From positions 992,001 to 1,056,000 of the forward strand of contig JAKZHN010000006.1 in assembly GCA_037179335.1 (NCBI GenBank): DNA of 64,000 bases, given 5' to 3'. Each line of letters starts with the position of its first letter. Position 1 is the stretch's first letter. The translations under genes were made by a program, and so were the position numbers. This document shows, one piece after another, positions 1 through 10,834 of this stretch. The notes under the pieces were generated by a model that made no database searches, was not told the DNA's origin, and saw only the letters and a program-made list of their open reading frames with translations. Origin of the DNA: Cyclaneusma minus (Eukaryota > Ascomycota > Leotiomycetes > Marthamycetales > Marthamycetaceae).

Positions 1-1823
1 CGAGTAATATGTCCACTACGCGCGGGAGCCGTTGGAGTAGGAATGTCACGTAGACCAGTACGAGTCGTTGGGGTAGTGACAAGTCCGTGGTTTGTGCGGT
101 ACCAGGCAGGACTGGGTCCGTCAGACATTTGTCTTCTGAGGTAGGCCGTCGAACCTGGGGCGGGATCCTGGTTAGGTTCTGGTGTGCGGACACTGGAAGC
201 CACCGGCGTGTCTACCACTGGGGTATCTCGATTTCCACTGCGAGTGAGAGCCCATGCTTGCCGCTCAGCAGAAGAGCGTGTCCAAGGTGGGAAGAACTGC
301 GTGCCACGGTCCGGAGTAAGTTGCGGACTACGAGGTAGTGGTACAAATGCTGGGCCGAGACTTGGACGAACAGTTCCTGTATATCCCGCTCCCACTCCTT
401 GGATACGCTGCTGTGGTGTCTGTGGCACGAAGTCATGAGTATATCGGCTTTCATAGGCGGCGTGGGGTGCCCAAGGGAGTTGGCGTACAGCAGAGTCTCT
501 GGCCGGCTGAGGGATGTCACCTGTGCCTTCAATTCGTCCTGCTTCCACCTGTGGTTGAGACACAGTGCGCACAGAGGCGGAAACCGCAGCTTGAAGGGTA
601 TCTGGCGTGTTTAGCAGTAGTCGATCTGCTTCCGACGGCGGCTGGGACCGAGGGCCGGCAGAGGGGAAAGCCACAGCTGAAAGGTCAACATGCGTATTTA
701 GCAGTCGTCGACCGGCTCGTTCAAGCCTTGAATCCTGCTGGGCAGCCATCGGGCTTCCCTACAACCAAGATTTTAGTATAATGGAAGGGATTTTGCCAAA
801 TTGCTGGGAATTGAGGCTTACCTGTTCTTCCCGGGACCTCAGCAATCGGCGGTACTCCTCAACATCGCGGTCAAATTGCGCCTGCTCAGCAGCAGTCGTC
901 GGGAATCCCTAAAAGCAGGATTTTAGTACAATGGAAAGGAATCTACCAAATTGCAAGGGAGTAAAGCTTACCTCTTCTGCTCGGTACCTCAGCGGTTGGC
1001 GGTGCTCCTCAACATCGCGATCAGGTTGCGGATCCACACCCACTGCGGCATCATTCTCACTCTGCTCCACCGGTGGAAGTGCAGCTTGTACAGCAGATGC
1101 ACCTACTGGAGCATCACTATCACTGTGCTCCACCACCGATGGGAGCGCGGCAGGAGAAAAACCACCCCGGTGACCTCCTAGTGAAGCGCCAACTCTTGGC
1201 CGAGATCTGAGTGGCTGTCGAACCCGCCTTCTTAGTCTGTCCTCTCCCTGGAACTGCTGATCGCGGGTGTGTTCTTCAACGACCAAAGTCTGAAGCCTAT
1301 CGACATCATGGGGAAGAGGGAGTCGAGGTAGGTTGTTGACTTCCTCCATGAACCGTTCCAAGGCCTGGCCGCGTTCATCGTGGCGTCGCTGCAGCTCTAA
1401 AATCTCGACACCCATGGTACTGACCTGGGCTCGTGCAATTGCAAGTGCCTCGCTGCATCGCTCAATTGTGTGGCTGAGTTCGTCTTCAAGGTGGGCAATG
1501 TGCTCCTGGCCTCTGACGATGCGGAAGTCGCGTACTCTATTGAACCAGTTGTGGACGAGGCTTTCTCGCTGCGAGATGTGAAGATCGCAGAGGAAGACAT
1601 TAGCAAGCTGCTGCAAGGATGGTTCGACATTGTCGTGGTCAAGTGGGAGGAAGGACAATGTATGGAGGACGCGATCTATGGTGTCTCGTGAGGCGCGCTC
1701 GGGAGTCACCCAACATCGCTGTCCAGTGTTGGTCGATCCCAGGCATAGGTAGTCATCGTTGCGGGGGACTTGAAGAGTGAGGACTCGACCGGCATCCCAA
1801 GGGGTGTCCATGTTGGGCGTCAC
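1..1823 (-). CDS. Unrecognised repeat-containing fungal protein, 3' end off the left edge
   Basis: I do not recognise the family. Three exons can be joined: 1823-972, 908-822 and 758 to the window edge, with 63-nt introns at 971-909 and 821-759. All junctions are phase 0 and the frame stays open to base 1, so the gene continues outside the window. The N-terminal half has a possible metal-binding pattern (CLGSTNTGQRC near residue 27, FLCDLH near residue 78), then a coiled-coil-like stretch around residues 110-190. After that the protein is Pro/Ser/Gln-rich and internally repetitive: DRDVEEHRQPLR at the end of exon 1 recurs as DRDVEEYRRLLR in exon 2, and RRLLNT recurs as RLLLNT in exon 3. The two introns are about 78% identical to each other (49 of 63 positions), so an intron-exon unit was duplicated in tandem. 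The C-x-C...C-x2-H layout resembles N-terminal domains of some fungal repetitive proteins, but this is only a resemblance. The start is the first ATG of the frame. Confidence 0.6.
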
Positions 1824-2945
1824 CGGACGAGACTCTGGGCGGAATATGGGAAGTCAAGAACGAGTCGGGCGAGGAAGAGATCGGGAAGTTCAATATATGA
1901 CAAAGGCGGACGAGGGTGAGGAAGCGGGGCACCTGTGTTGGTGCTGTCGCTCGGGTTGCGGATGGTAGAGGGACGTGTTGAAGTTGGCGATGGGAGACGC
2001 GCACGAAAAGCTGAGGGCGCGGAGGGAGGATCGTGTCAACAAGTCACCGCGTCGCTTAGCCTCGCTTATTCGGATTGACGACAATATTTGGGCGCTAAAT
2101 TAGTATCGACAGAGGCGAACTAACATCGACAGAGGCGTTGGGCTCGATATCCTCATTTTCCCCTAAGTTGGCGCGCACACTCCTGACTCCCGCCACTTGT
2201 CTGTTCATTGTTGAAATCTCTTCCTCTGCCCTCCTTCGTTCTCCATGACATATCCAGTTTCTCCCAGGCATTTCCAAGTCTTTCCGACCATCTCCTAGTT
2301 CTCTTCACCATCTCTTACTTCTTGTCATCTCTTGTTTTTCTCGCCAGGTCTTAGTCCCTCACGGGAGCTCGTTTATCTACCGTGATCAAGAGGACACCCA
2401 TCTATTTGGCTGTACATACCTCGACTGTATCTGAGCCTCCCCTTCATGTGTCTGGTGCTTCATAGAGTCTAGTGGTCTGTGAGATTGTTAAGTTGTGTTA
2501 ACAATCATCAACACAAGCTGTTTGTCGGGTACAAAACATCATGCCAGTGAACCAGAACATTCACAACAACGAAGAGTCCAAGCGACTGCACCGACAGTCA
2601 AGGATTGAGAAATTCTGATGACAGCAGTCAAGGACACTTCTGCTTCAATGCTGTCGTTCATCTCCGCACGTGATTCTGGCCCCTTTTCTTTTGCCTTGTG
2701 ATCGACCTTTGAGTCCCGGTGATTACTCCCTCCGTATTACAACACAACTTATTATCTCTAGACTCGCTTGAGTAATTTATGCTTTGCACTGCTTTCAACC
2801 AAAGGAGAAAAAGAGCTTAAGCATTTGCCGCGCGAATCCTGCTCACTTTGCAGTATAAGTTTCCACCAGTCTCACATGTCGTCCATTCGCCCAAGCATGC
2901 AAATGCTCTGTCCACCATACATAGCTCCATATTTCTAGCTGGTCT
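1824..2945. other. Intergenic, pyrimidine-rich degenerate repeat tract
   Basis: No gene was found. The segment holds the promoter of the left-edge gene and the 3' flank of DPH7. Around 2235-2360 lies a CT-rich stretch with loosely periodic (18-21 nt) variants of a TCTCCTAGTTCTCTT-like word. There is a short direct repeat of ATCGACAGAGGCG at about 2104 and 2128, and a CACGTG hexamer at 2667-2672. Confidence 0.5.
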
Positions 2946-4310
2946 CTACGACTGACCTTTCTTTTCAAGTCCCAGCACCATAGGCTTTGGCTCCTTCTCA
3001 ATTGGTTTTGTCTTGTCCACGGAATATTCCAAGCCCCATAAACAGATCTTGCGATCATAGAAGCTTGTGCTGACACAGACTAGCTTGTCTTGCTGCTGAT
3101 TTTCGTCCTCAAGACGCCTATCAACGGGTTGCACATCAGAGCCGTAGTTCATGCTTTCGTGGTGCTCGAACCGCATTAGGATCTGGATAATCCAGGAACT
3201 TCCGGGATACCCTTCGACACGCAATATCGCAGCGCCAGCGTGCATGCATGATGCTAGCACCAGAAAGGAGACGCAGCCCGTAGTAGCATTCGCGTCAGAA
3301 TGTCGGAGGTGCGAGTAATCGTGAAGAAACTTGAGACGCCAAACACCACCACCAAGGTTGACCTCTGCCAGTATCTTAGGCTCCCACTCTGAACGGTCAT
3401 CTGAGTAGTGGATATGAAGAAGACGTAAGTGGTCGTCATAGCTGCCAGTGAGCAGGAAAATATGATTGACTATCGTAGGCAGGGGAAGTGGTAGAATCGC
3501 AACCACGCCAGCTTCATGACCCGACCAGCGGCGCGGGCTCGGGAGGCTTTCTGTGGTCTCGATTTCGAGTGTCGATGGTCCAGAATGGCTCCTCAAGTTG
3601 AGATTGGGAAGCCAGGAAGAACGTAGCTGGCTATCATCGCCACCAGAATATACAACAGTCATATCCTGGTGGCTGTCTCCGGAAATGGGTACCGAGAAGG
3701 CAAGGGTCCATGCCTGCAGAGATGGGGAGAACCTAGTACGGTGCTGATTCAAACCCTCCACCACAGCAGTTAGTTTATGAGTGTTGGGATCTTTGTGAAG
3801 AATAGAGACGGTGCCAGTAGAAAGCGTGACGCCTAGAATATCGGGCAGCGTTGGGTGCCATGCTAGTGAGAGGACCAGAACATCTTCAGGCCAGATCTGC
3901 TGCTCAGACAGATGTTCGATGGAAGGCTCAGTCTCGGGATTTCCATTCAACTTGAACAGGGAGACAGTGCCGGTGCTGCCTGCAACAGCGAAAGTGTCGT
4001 GATATTTGGGAGAAAAGTGCAGGTCGAGAATGGCTTCAGGATGTGAAATGGTCTGGATATGGTTTAGCTCTGGAACAGCAGCTCGAAAGAGGAGCAGGCT
4101 GCCATTCCGAGACTGTGTTTTTGCGGCTGGCTGGTCTTCTTCTTTCTCCAGATTGTAGGTTCCCACGACCAAATAGTTGGGCAGCTTGGGGGAGAATTCG
4201 ATGCAGGACGGCGGCAGGTCCAGAATGTGGGTGCAGAAATGGTCAGGCTGCATCAATGGATTCGGATATGCGTGCTGTTCGGGAGGCTCCTTCTCCACCC
4301 CGGATGCCAT
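2946..4310 (-). CDS. DPH7: Diphthine methyltransferase, WD40 protein (DPH7/RRT2)
   Basis: Single-exon 454-residue WD-repeat protein. DPH7 removes the methyl ester from methylated diphthine on elongation factor 2, allowing the final amidation of diphthamide in the cytosol. Supporting segments are the repeat cores LDLHFSPKYHDTFAVAG, VLSLAWHPTLPDILGV and VVYSGGDDSQLRSSW, then the family-typical HEAGVVAILPLP followed by TGSYDDHLRLLHI and LGGGVWRLKF, and a final blade KICLWGLEY. Length fits fungal members. It is divergently transcribed from the Bles03-type gene, with 372 bp between the two starts. Other WD40 families are possible in principle, but the combination of the HEAGV, DDHLRLL and GGGVWRL segments is characteristic. 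Confidence 0.88.
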   Translation of the reverse strand: MASGVEKEPPEQHAYPNPLMQPDHFCTHILDLPPSCIEFSPKLPNYLVVGTYNLEKEEDQPAAKTQSRNGSLLLFRAAVPELNHIQTISHPEAILDLHFSPKYHDTFAVAGSTGTVSLFKLNGNPETEPSIEHLSEQQIWPEDVLVLSLAWHPTLPDILGVTLSTGTVSILHKDPNTHKLTAVVEGLNQHRTRFSPSLQAWTLAFSVPISGDSHQDMTVVYSGGDDSQLRSSWLPNLNLRSHSGPSTLEIETTESLPSPRRWSGHEAGVVAILPLPLPTIVNHIFLLTGSYDDHLRLLHIHYSDDRSEWEPKILAEVNLGGGVWRLKFLHDYSHLRHSDANATTGCVSFLVLASCMHAGAAILRVEGYPGSSWIIQILMRFEHHESMNYGSDVQPVDRRLEDENQQQDKLVCVSTSFYDRKICLWGLEYSVDKTKPIEKEPKPMVLGLEKKGQS

Positions 4311-4682
4311 ATTGAATCAATCGAAGTTTGTGGTTGTAAAATGGCATGGAAGTTCATGTTTTCATGTTGACAAGGAAGCTAAGGCGAGCCAAGACGAGCT
4401 AAGGACAATCCTTATTCCTTGTGCACCCTTATGAACCTTCACAAGTTCACGTCTACATGTCGAGACGGTACAACATCAACCCATTCAAGTTCTACCCAAG
4501 GATCACTGAAATCACAGAATTTCCAAAGAGGAGTTTCATATTGTGCCTCAATTTCACACACTTCGTCAGAGAATGCATTCCATGCATCATGACCTGTCTG
4601 AGCCTACAGTTGCCTGTGTAGCTCCAACAATTTGACTTTCTGCAAGCTCGCCTTTCACCTTCAACACATTAGTTCAGTGATC
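4311..4682. promoter_or_regulatory. Divergent promoter region between DPH7 and the Bles03 gene
   Basis: A 372-bp head-to-head intergenic region. No recognisable operator or TATA element was seen. It presumably holds both promoters. Confidence 0.5.
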
Positions 4683-5746
4683 ATGGCACCGCTTTCGTCA
4701 GAAACAGAGGACCACTACCTCTCCGACGAGTCCGATTTCTATGGCAATGATGACACCAAAGCCGAACTCGAAGCTCGAGTCGCCGACTTTGACCTATCAG
4801 CCTGGTGGGCGAAGAAGAAGCCTTCTCTGGCCATGATAACCGCCGAGAATATAGCATCCAAAGAGGCCGAAGAGAGTGTCCGTGAGAAGGCAGTGCTCTA
4901 CAACATCTATGAAGGCGTCCCCGGTGCTCGTCAGCTCGGACAGTCGGTAGAGGAATTCCTCGAGAAGTTTCCGCCCTCCACGACCCCGCTTTCAGACTGG
5001 ATGCCCTGGATCTGGATTGCCAACCCTTACCTGACGCGAAAATCATTCAAAGGAGAGCGAAATAGCACGGCTGAGTTGGCCCGCTGTGGACAAGAATTGC
5101 TGGAGGACTTTGTCTCTGTCAAAGCGGTTCTCGAGTATGAGAATAGGGGAAAGCCTCCTACCTTGGTCACCAAACAGGTGAACAAGCTGAGAGAGGAGAC
5201 CGCCAAGAAGATCCGGGAGATGGCTATCAAGCTACACGAGACGAGTGGAAAGGTACCTTATTGGTTCATGAGCTGTCGGTATTGAGAATTCGGGGCTAAC
5301 TTGAGAACAGTGGATGCTGTTCCCAAGTGCCGAATACGTCGATTCCGTTTGGTCGACGGTCGCTCGAGCTACAGCTGAAAATGAGCTGGGGACTGCAGCC
5401 AAAGTAGCTCCGGATGATGGAGACGTGAGAAAGGGTCGGCTCATCTGCATATATACCGCCGACTTCTCCGACACGGAAGATGTGACCCGAGTTCTTCACA
5501 AGCTACGAGATCTAGGTTTGGTTGATGGCCGACGATACATCTACTACAAGTGCGGTGAGTCAAGCAGCATCCTTCTCCCCTTTAGGTGTGTATACTAACG
5601 ACACATTCCTAGATGCATACACCCATCTCGGCCTGAACAGTGGGAACGACTATGGCATCAAACCATCGCTCTACAGTTCTGCCGATCTGTTGAAGCCGAA
5701 GAGAACGCTGGACCAGTATTTGAAGAAAGGAGGAAAGGTAGCATAG
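4683..5746 (+). CDS. Bles03/DUF1917 family protein
   Basis: Three exons, 4683-5252, 5311-5554 and 5613-5746, give 315 residues. The introns (58 nt each) have GT/AG ends, and GCTAAC or CTAACG branch-like words. The ATG at 4683 has a good context (ATCATGG) and is preferred over the open frame upstream of it. Family signatures are WMLFPSAEYVDSVW directly after intron 1, LICIYTADFSDTEDVTRVL, and YYKCDAYTHLGLNSGNDYG followed by SLYSS near the C-terminus. These match the domain first named for human BLES03 (C11orf68), whose biochemical role is unknown; a fold related to translation initiation factor eIF4E has been proposed for the family. The N-terminal 190 residues are acidic, then Lys/Glu-rich. 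Its stop lies only 13 bp from the stop of NAA30 on the opposite strand. Confidence 0.82.
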
Positions 5747-5759
5747 TATAGCATGTCAA

Positions 5760-6416
5760 TCAAGCTTCCTGCTTCTCCTCTTGGGGTACATTCGCCTGCA
5801 GCGTTTCTGCCGTACCCTCTGTATCCTCTATCTCCAGTCTCCCCAATCCGGGCTTGAGGTAGAGCACCAGTCTATAGGCCGTGTTCCCGTTCAGATAGTA
5901 ACGGTGCAACTTCTTGCTCCTCAAGAATCCCAGTCGCTCGTACAACTTCATGGCGGCAGTGTTGCTCGTCTCGGTTTCCAGTACGATCTCGTCGGCAGAG
6001 AGGTCCTTCATAGCATCGATAGCCTTTCTTACTAGTGTCGTTGCGATTCCGTGGTTTCGATATTGAGACGAGACAGCCAGCATGGCAATGTAGCCCCGCA
6101 GAGTCGGCGGAGAGAGTGCTTCGTGGGTTTCGAGCTTGCAGATGACAACGCCGACGAGAGCTGAAGTTTCGGGCTCCAGTGCCTGTCAGGCACGTCAGAA
6201 AGCACAGGGCGGCAGCAGAGATAGGCAGCGCACCATATAGCACAGATGACCCCATTGGTATAGGAAATAGCGGTAGACGTAGATGCTGTACGGTTCGCTC
6301 AAATCTTTCGAGATGAGAGCTCGGATGGCTGGCAGGTACTGGGACTCGAGGCTGCTATGATACTGCACGTAGCGCAGCTCGGACGGCAGCTCTGCTATCC
6401 TACCTTCAGTTGCCAT
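5760..6416 (-). CDS. NAA30: N-alpha-acetyltransferase 30, catalytic subunit of NatC
   Basis: Two exons, 6416-6234 and 6182-5760, with a 51-nt intron at 6233-6183, give 202 residues. NatC acetylates N-termini beginning with Met followed by a bulky hydrophobic residue, co-translationally at the ribosome. The GNAT core is clear: exon 1 carries LSEPYSIYVYRYFLYQWG, exon 2 starts ALEPETSALVGVVICKLE and continues with GYIAMLAVSSQYRNHGIATTL (acetyl-CoA binding loop R/Q-x-x-G-x-A) and ETSNTAAMKLYERLGF near residue 145. Length is between yeast Mak3 (176) and animal NAA30. The start at 6416 is the in-frame ATG just before the conserved region; the open frame extends further upstream but into non-conserved sequence. 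It is convergent with the Bles03 gene. Confidence 0.9.
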
Positions 6417-6956
6417 TGTCGGACCAGCGATGTGTTGAAGAACAGCGGGCGGGTTTGCCGCGGGGTCGACTTCAATGAGGATTGATGGCGGCGCAAAAGA
6501 TCCGTGAGCCCCACGCAGCCAAATGCATGAGAAAGCTACATGTATGTCTCTCATTATAATTGTCCAGTTGTACATGTATTCGGATTATTTCTGTTAACTT
6601 GGAGTACTCGTCATTACTCAGATTGCCCCAATAAATCGAACGGCTCTACAATTGGCAACAATGGGGCTGGCTGCATTGTCTCCATTGAATTATATCTCAC
6701 CCGTGTCTTTCACATGAAATCGACGGAACGCAGCTCCGACTGCCGACGTGCGGAGTGACGTTGTTGAAGCTTAAAGGAAAAGTAACGACGGCCCGCCGTG
6801 GCAGCCGTCAAGCTCTGCTCTAGCTTGAGCTCAACCTCATGCTTTGTCCAGGGCACGTCGCGAACCCAAGACAAACCATGAAAAATCCTTGACCGCAAGG
6901 ATTCCTCCACCGACCTGTGCACCACTTACAGATCGCAGCTAGCTGCCCCTCCCACC
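6417..6956. promoter_or_regulatory. Divergent promoter region between NAA30 and PDAT
   Basis: A 540-bp head-to-head intergenic region with no recognisable gene. No specific motif can be supported. Confidence 0.45.
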
Positions 6957-9096
6957 ATGGCATCTGCCCTGCGCCAGCGCTTCTTCGGTGCTGGGACGCC
7001 CTCGGACTCGACCCCGAGAGAGGGCTCCCCCGAGACCGCTGAAGAGGTCCGCCTGGCTCCCGTCTCCAAGATTATCGGCTCCGACAAGCACCAGGAGGAC
7101 CAGAGAGAGAAGAGAAAGAGGCATCCCTGGCGCAAACGGCGGAGCACCATCATCTTCTTCCTGGGCGGCTTGTTCGGCCTCGTGGCGGCCGGCTTCTTTG
7201 CGGGGAAGAATGATCTGATCGACTTTCCAGAGCTGACGGATTTCAGCATGGATAGCTTGTTGGATGTGCTGCCATCGAGTGTCATCAAAGATGCAAGGGA
7301 CCTCTCGAAAGGCGAAAGGGAAGCTGTCAATTACGACTCGTTCCAGGTAGGCCTTAAACTCGTTGCGCAAGGCGTCCGGGCAAAGCATCCCGTGGTCATG
7401 GTACCTGGTGTCATTTCGACCGGCCTCGAGTCCTGGGGAACTTCCAACAAGTCCCGGCAGTATTTTCGAAAGCGCTTGTGGGGGAGTTGGAGCATGATGC
7501 GTGCATTGGTGCTCGACAAGGAGGAGTGGAAAAGGCACGTTATGCTTGACAAAGACACCGGCTTAGATCCACCAGACATCAAGTTGAGAGCTGCGCAGGG
7601 CTTCGATGCTGCCGACTTCTTCATTACGGGTTATTGGATATGGAGCAAGATATTGGAGAATCTGGCAACCATTGGCTACGACCCAACGAACAGCTACACG
7701 GCAGCGTATGACTGGCGTTTATCATATGCGAATCTTGAGGTCCGCGATCAGTACTTCACACGCTTAAAGCTGCAGATCGAACTGGCAGTGAAGTCTACGG
7801 GAGAAAAAGTAGTGATTGCTTCGCATAGCATGGGCGGTCAGGTACTGTTTTACTTTTTCCATTGGGTGGCCTCTGAGGCCGGAGGCGGCGGTGACGAGTG
7901 GGTTGAGAATTATATCGACTCCTGGATCAACATAAGCGGCTGCATGCTTGGAGCTCTAAAGGATATTCCAGCTGTGCTGTCGGGTGAGATGAAAGACACG
8001 GCACAGCTGAACGCGTTTGCCGTCTACGGGCTCGAGAAGTTCTTGAGCAAGGAAGAGCGTGCCGAGATCTTTCGAGCAATGCCAGGTATATCGTCTATGT
8101 TACCGATCGGCGGCAATCGAGTTTGGGGCAATACGACCTGGGCCCCGGATGATCTACCGGGCCAGAACACGAGTTTTGGCAGTTTTCTTAACTTTAGGAA
8201 CGCCAATTCATCGCATACAGTAAGGAACCTTACAATTGACGAAAGCATCGAATACCTCTTCAATACTACTGAAAAGTGGTACGTTGATCAGGTGAATCAG
8301 GCCTTCTCGCGAGGCGTGGCTCTCAGCAAGAAGGAAGTTGATGCCAATGAGAAGGATCCTCGAAAATGGATCAACCCCTTGGAGACTCGTTTGCCACTGG
8401 CTCCAAGTCTGAAAATTTACTGCTTCTATGGTAAGATATTTGGCAGCCTTTGTTTATTTAGGTGATTAACCTACTCACACTCGACCAGGTATGGGCAAGC
8501 CCACAGAACGGGGCTACTTCTACCGTGCGCCCGAGAACCAGGCTTCGTCTGGGTCCATCAATATAACTATAGATACGGCCCTGACACAAGGCAACATAGA
8601 CCACGGCGTTATCATGGGCGAGGGTGACGGGACTGTCAATCTGCTCTCCACAGCCTACATGTGCAACCGCGGGTGGCAGATGCCACGATACAACCCTGCA
8701 AACGTCAAAGTGACAGTTTACGAGATGCCTCATGAACCTGACAGGTTTAGTCCCCGAGGAGGACCGAATACCGGCGATCATGTCGATATTCTGGGGAGGC
8801 AGAGTCTCAATGATCTGATCTTGAGAATTGCGGCTGGGAAAGGGGATGAGATCAAAGACACCGTTTTCAGTGATATCAACACATATGCCGACAGGGTAGA
8901 CGTCCCATTTTACGGCGAGGATGAGGAGGAAAGCTGGAAGGACATGGTGGGAGGCAGTCTGGGGCGAGCCATGGAGGGGGCAGAGAAGATTGGGCAAGAT
9001 ATCAACAGGGCGATGGGGGCGGAAACAGACGCCGTGAAGGAAGAAGCGGAGAAGATAAAGGAATTCATCGTGGGCGATGGGAAAGATGAGTTGTGA
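6957..9096 (+). CDS. LRO1: Phospholipid:diacylglycerol acyltransferase (PDAT, LRO1-like)
   Basis: Two exons, 6957-8430 and 8489-9096, with a 58-nt intron, give 693 residues. PDAT moves an acyl chain from a phospholipid to diacylglycerol, making triacylglycerol in the ER without acyl-CoA. The protein has a basic cytosolic N-terminus (KRKRHPWRKRR), one membrane segment at about residues 63-82, and a luminal LCAT-type hydrolase domain. The lid region GLESWGTSNKSRQYFRKRLW (from residue 157), the nucleophile elbow ASHSMGG (Ser291), the acid in GEGDGTVNL (Asp538) and the histidine in GDHVDILG (His589) form the expected Ser-Asp-His set. Length matches yeast Lro1 (661) and filamentous homologues. The C-terminal 70 residues are charged and less conserved. 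The start ATG sits in CACCATGGC. Confidence 0.93.
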
Positions 9097-10834
9097 ATTG
9101 GCGGAAAGGTATACTTGCGGCTAAGGATTGTATGTTGGTGCTTTTGACATTGAGGCTGGCGTTTCTGGGGTCGGGAGGCTGGCTGGTTAGATGTGCCATA
9201 CAAAGATACCCCTTCCTCGAACCGAACATTTCATATCCAGTAAATGGGGGCGCGAGTCTAGAAGAATTCGACATGATGCCCACCTACATTCACCTGAATA
9301 TTTCATTCTCGCATAGAGAGGAGGACCACATCTCAGATTGTCCGCTCGGATTTCATGGCGGCAGATCCGGAGGTTTCGACGACTGTGAGGCTGCGAACCC
9401 CCCCGATCCTACCGATCCTACCGATCCTACCGGCAGTGGGCACGGCTTCTCAGGCCAACGGGAGGTTTGCTCGATCGCGGGCGCTGATTCGACAGATCCT
9501 CCTACATGCTGCAGCGGCTTAGTGGGAGAAACCCCTGCTCCAGACATGGGGGACATTCGACGGAAACAGGGAGATTAATATTCACAGTTGGTGGTACAGG
9601 TGATTTGCAGTGGTACGTGTGTGCGGAGACTCGGAGGGAGTGTATGACGGTGCCATTTCTGCAGGCCTTTCGTAAAGGAAACATGAAAAGGAATCTCGTG
9701 ATGATGCTGGCACGTTCTGTAGGATATGGAGTTTCGGCAGAGGCCAGAGGGAGGTCTGACGATCTTTTGTCTGACGATCAGTACCTTAGGGTAACATTAG
9801 CAACTTTTCTTTTTCTCATCAGCGCCCCGTTTTTGGCTCTCACACGACTCACGAGTCACATCATTGATACGAATATCTGAATCTAATGCGGAGAAGTGGA
9901 TGCATAATATTCCCCGGTGAATGGCACTAGCTCCAGCCTCATGGATCTGTTGGCTACTTAGGCCGTTTTAAGTAGCTGTTATAATTAGTTTAATAGGCAA
10001 GAATATTTATGACAGGATTGATAAATGATAACATTCCTTCCTTATGCGTGAGAAAGCCAATAAGTCTGAAGACTGAAAGTCATAGCAGTTCAAAATTCCA
10101 TGTTGAGAATTAGAAATACTTTTAGGAAGCATTCACAAGGTCTTAGCAGCGCTCCCCCACCGCACCCGGGCTATGGCCATAGCCAAGTCGTGGCAGCGGG
10201 GCACGGACACAACCATCATTGATGGCGATGAAAATGGCGGCCACTTTTGCTTTTCGACCTCCCTGACATCATTGAAGCGGCGGCTATGTGACCCCATCGA
10301 AGTGAATATGTGCCGCGATTGAAGCTAGACCCCTGGCACGACCGGGATCATGGATTGCGGGAGATTCAAGACAAGTTACTAGTGTAACGTCCTCCCACCA
10401 GGTTGGCAGGAGTAAGCTGGTGGCATGGCTTCAACACAAACGGCCGCCAGCATTGCAGCGTGCCCCATCTTGCAGCTCGCCTCAGAACCAGGTGTGGCCC
10501 CCAGCCGACCATCCCCGGTCGAGGACGACGAAGGTCCACCCTCCCAGGCCTGCTACTTGATAACTTGGCCGACAAGACCCTTCGAAGAATCACCTGCGAA
10601 CTCCGAGACGCCCCCATCTGTCTCTCTCCCACTTACTTGAGACGACGACACTGGCCGTTCCGCCGTCTTAACACTGCAGCGAGGTGCCCGCTGGTACCGC
10701 CACTTGTTTCATCTGTATTTGTACTACTGGTCGCGCCCTGCTCGGCCTCATCAACCTTCCATGCCGCCCTCTTAGACTCGCCTTTGACATTTCTCAGCCG
10801 AAGCAAAACAACCGCCGTTTCCACCGCGGTCAAG
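9097..10834. other. Intergenic between PDAT and the Zn2Cys6 gene
   Basis: A 1.7-kb stretch with no supportable gene. Open frames here lack homology, coding bias and splice support. It includes a 9-bp repeat at 9403-9432, an AT-rich part near 9900-10130, and the promoter of the downstream transcription factor. Confidence 0.5.
9403..9432. repeat. Short 9-bp tandem repeat
   Basis: Three copies of CCGATCCTA in a row, followed by a partial copy, in the 3' flank of PDAT. Confidence 0.8.

Noticed and set aside
9093..9880. Two overlapping plus-strand frames after PDAT
   Set aside because: No start context or family features; one contains the 9-bp tandem repeat.
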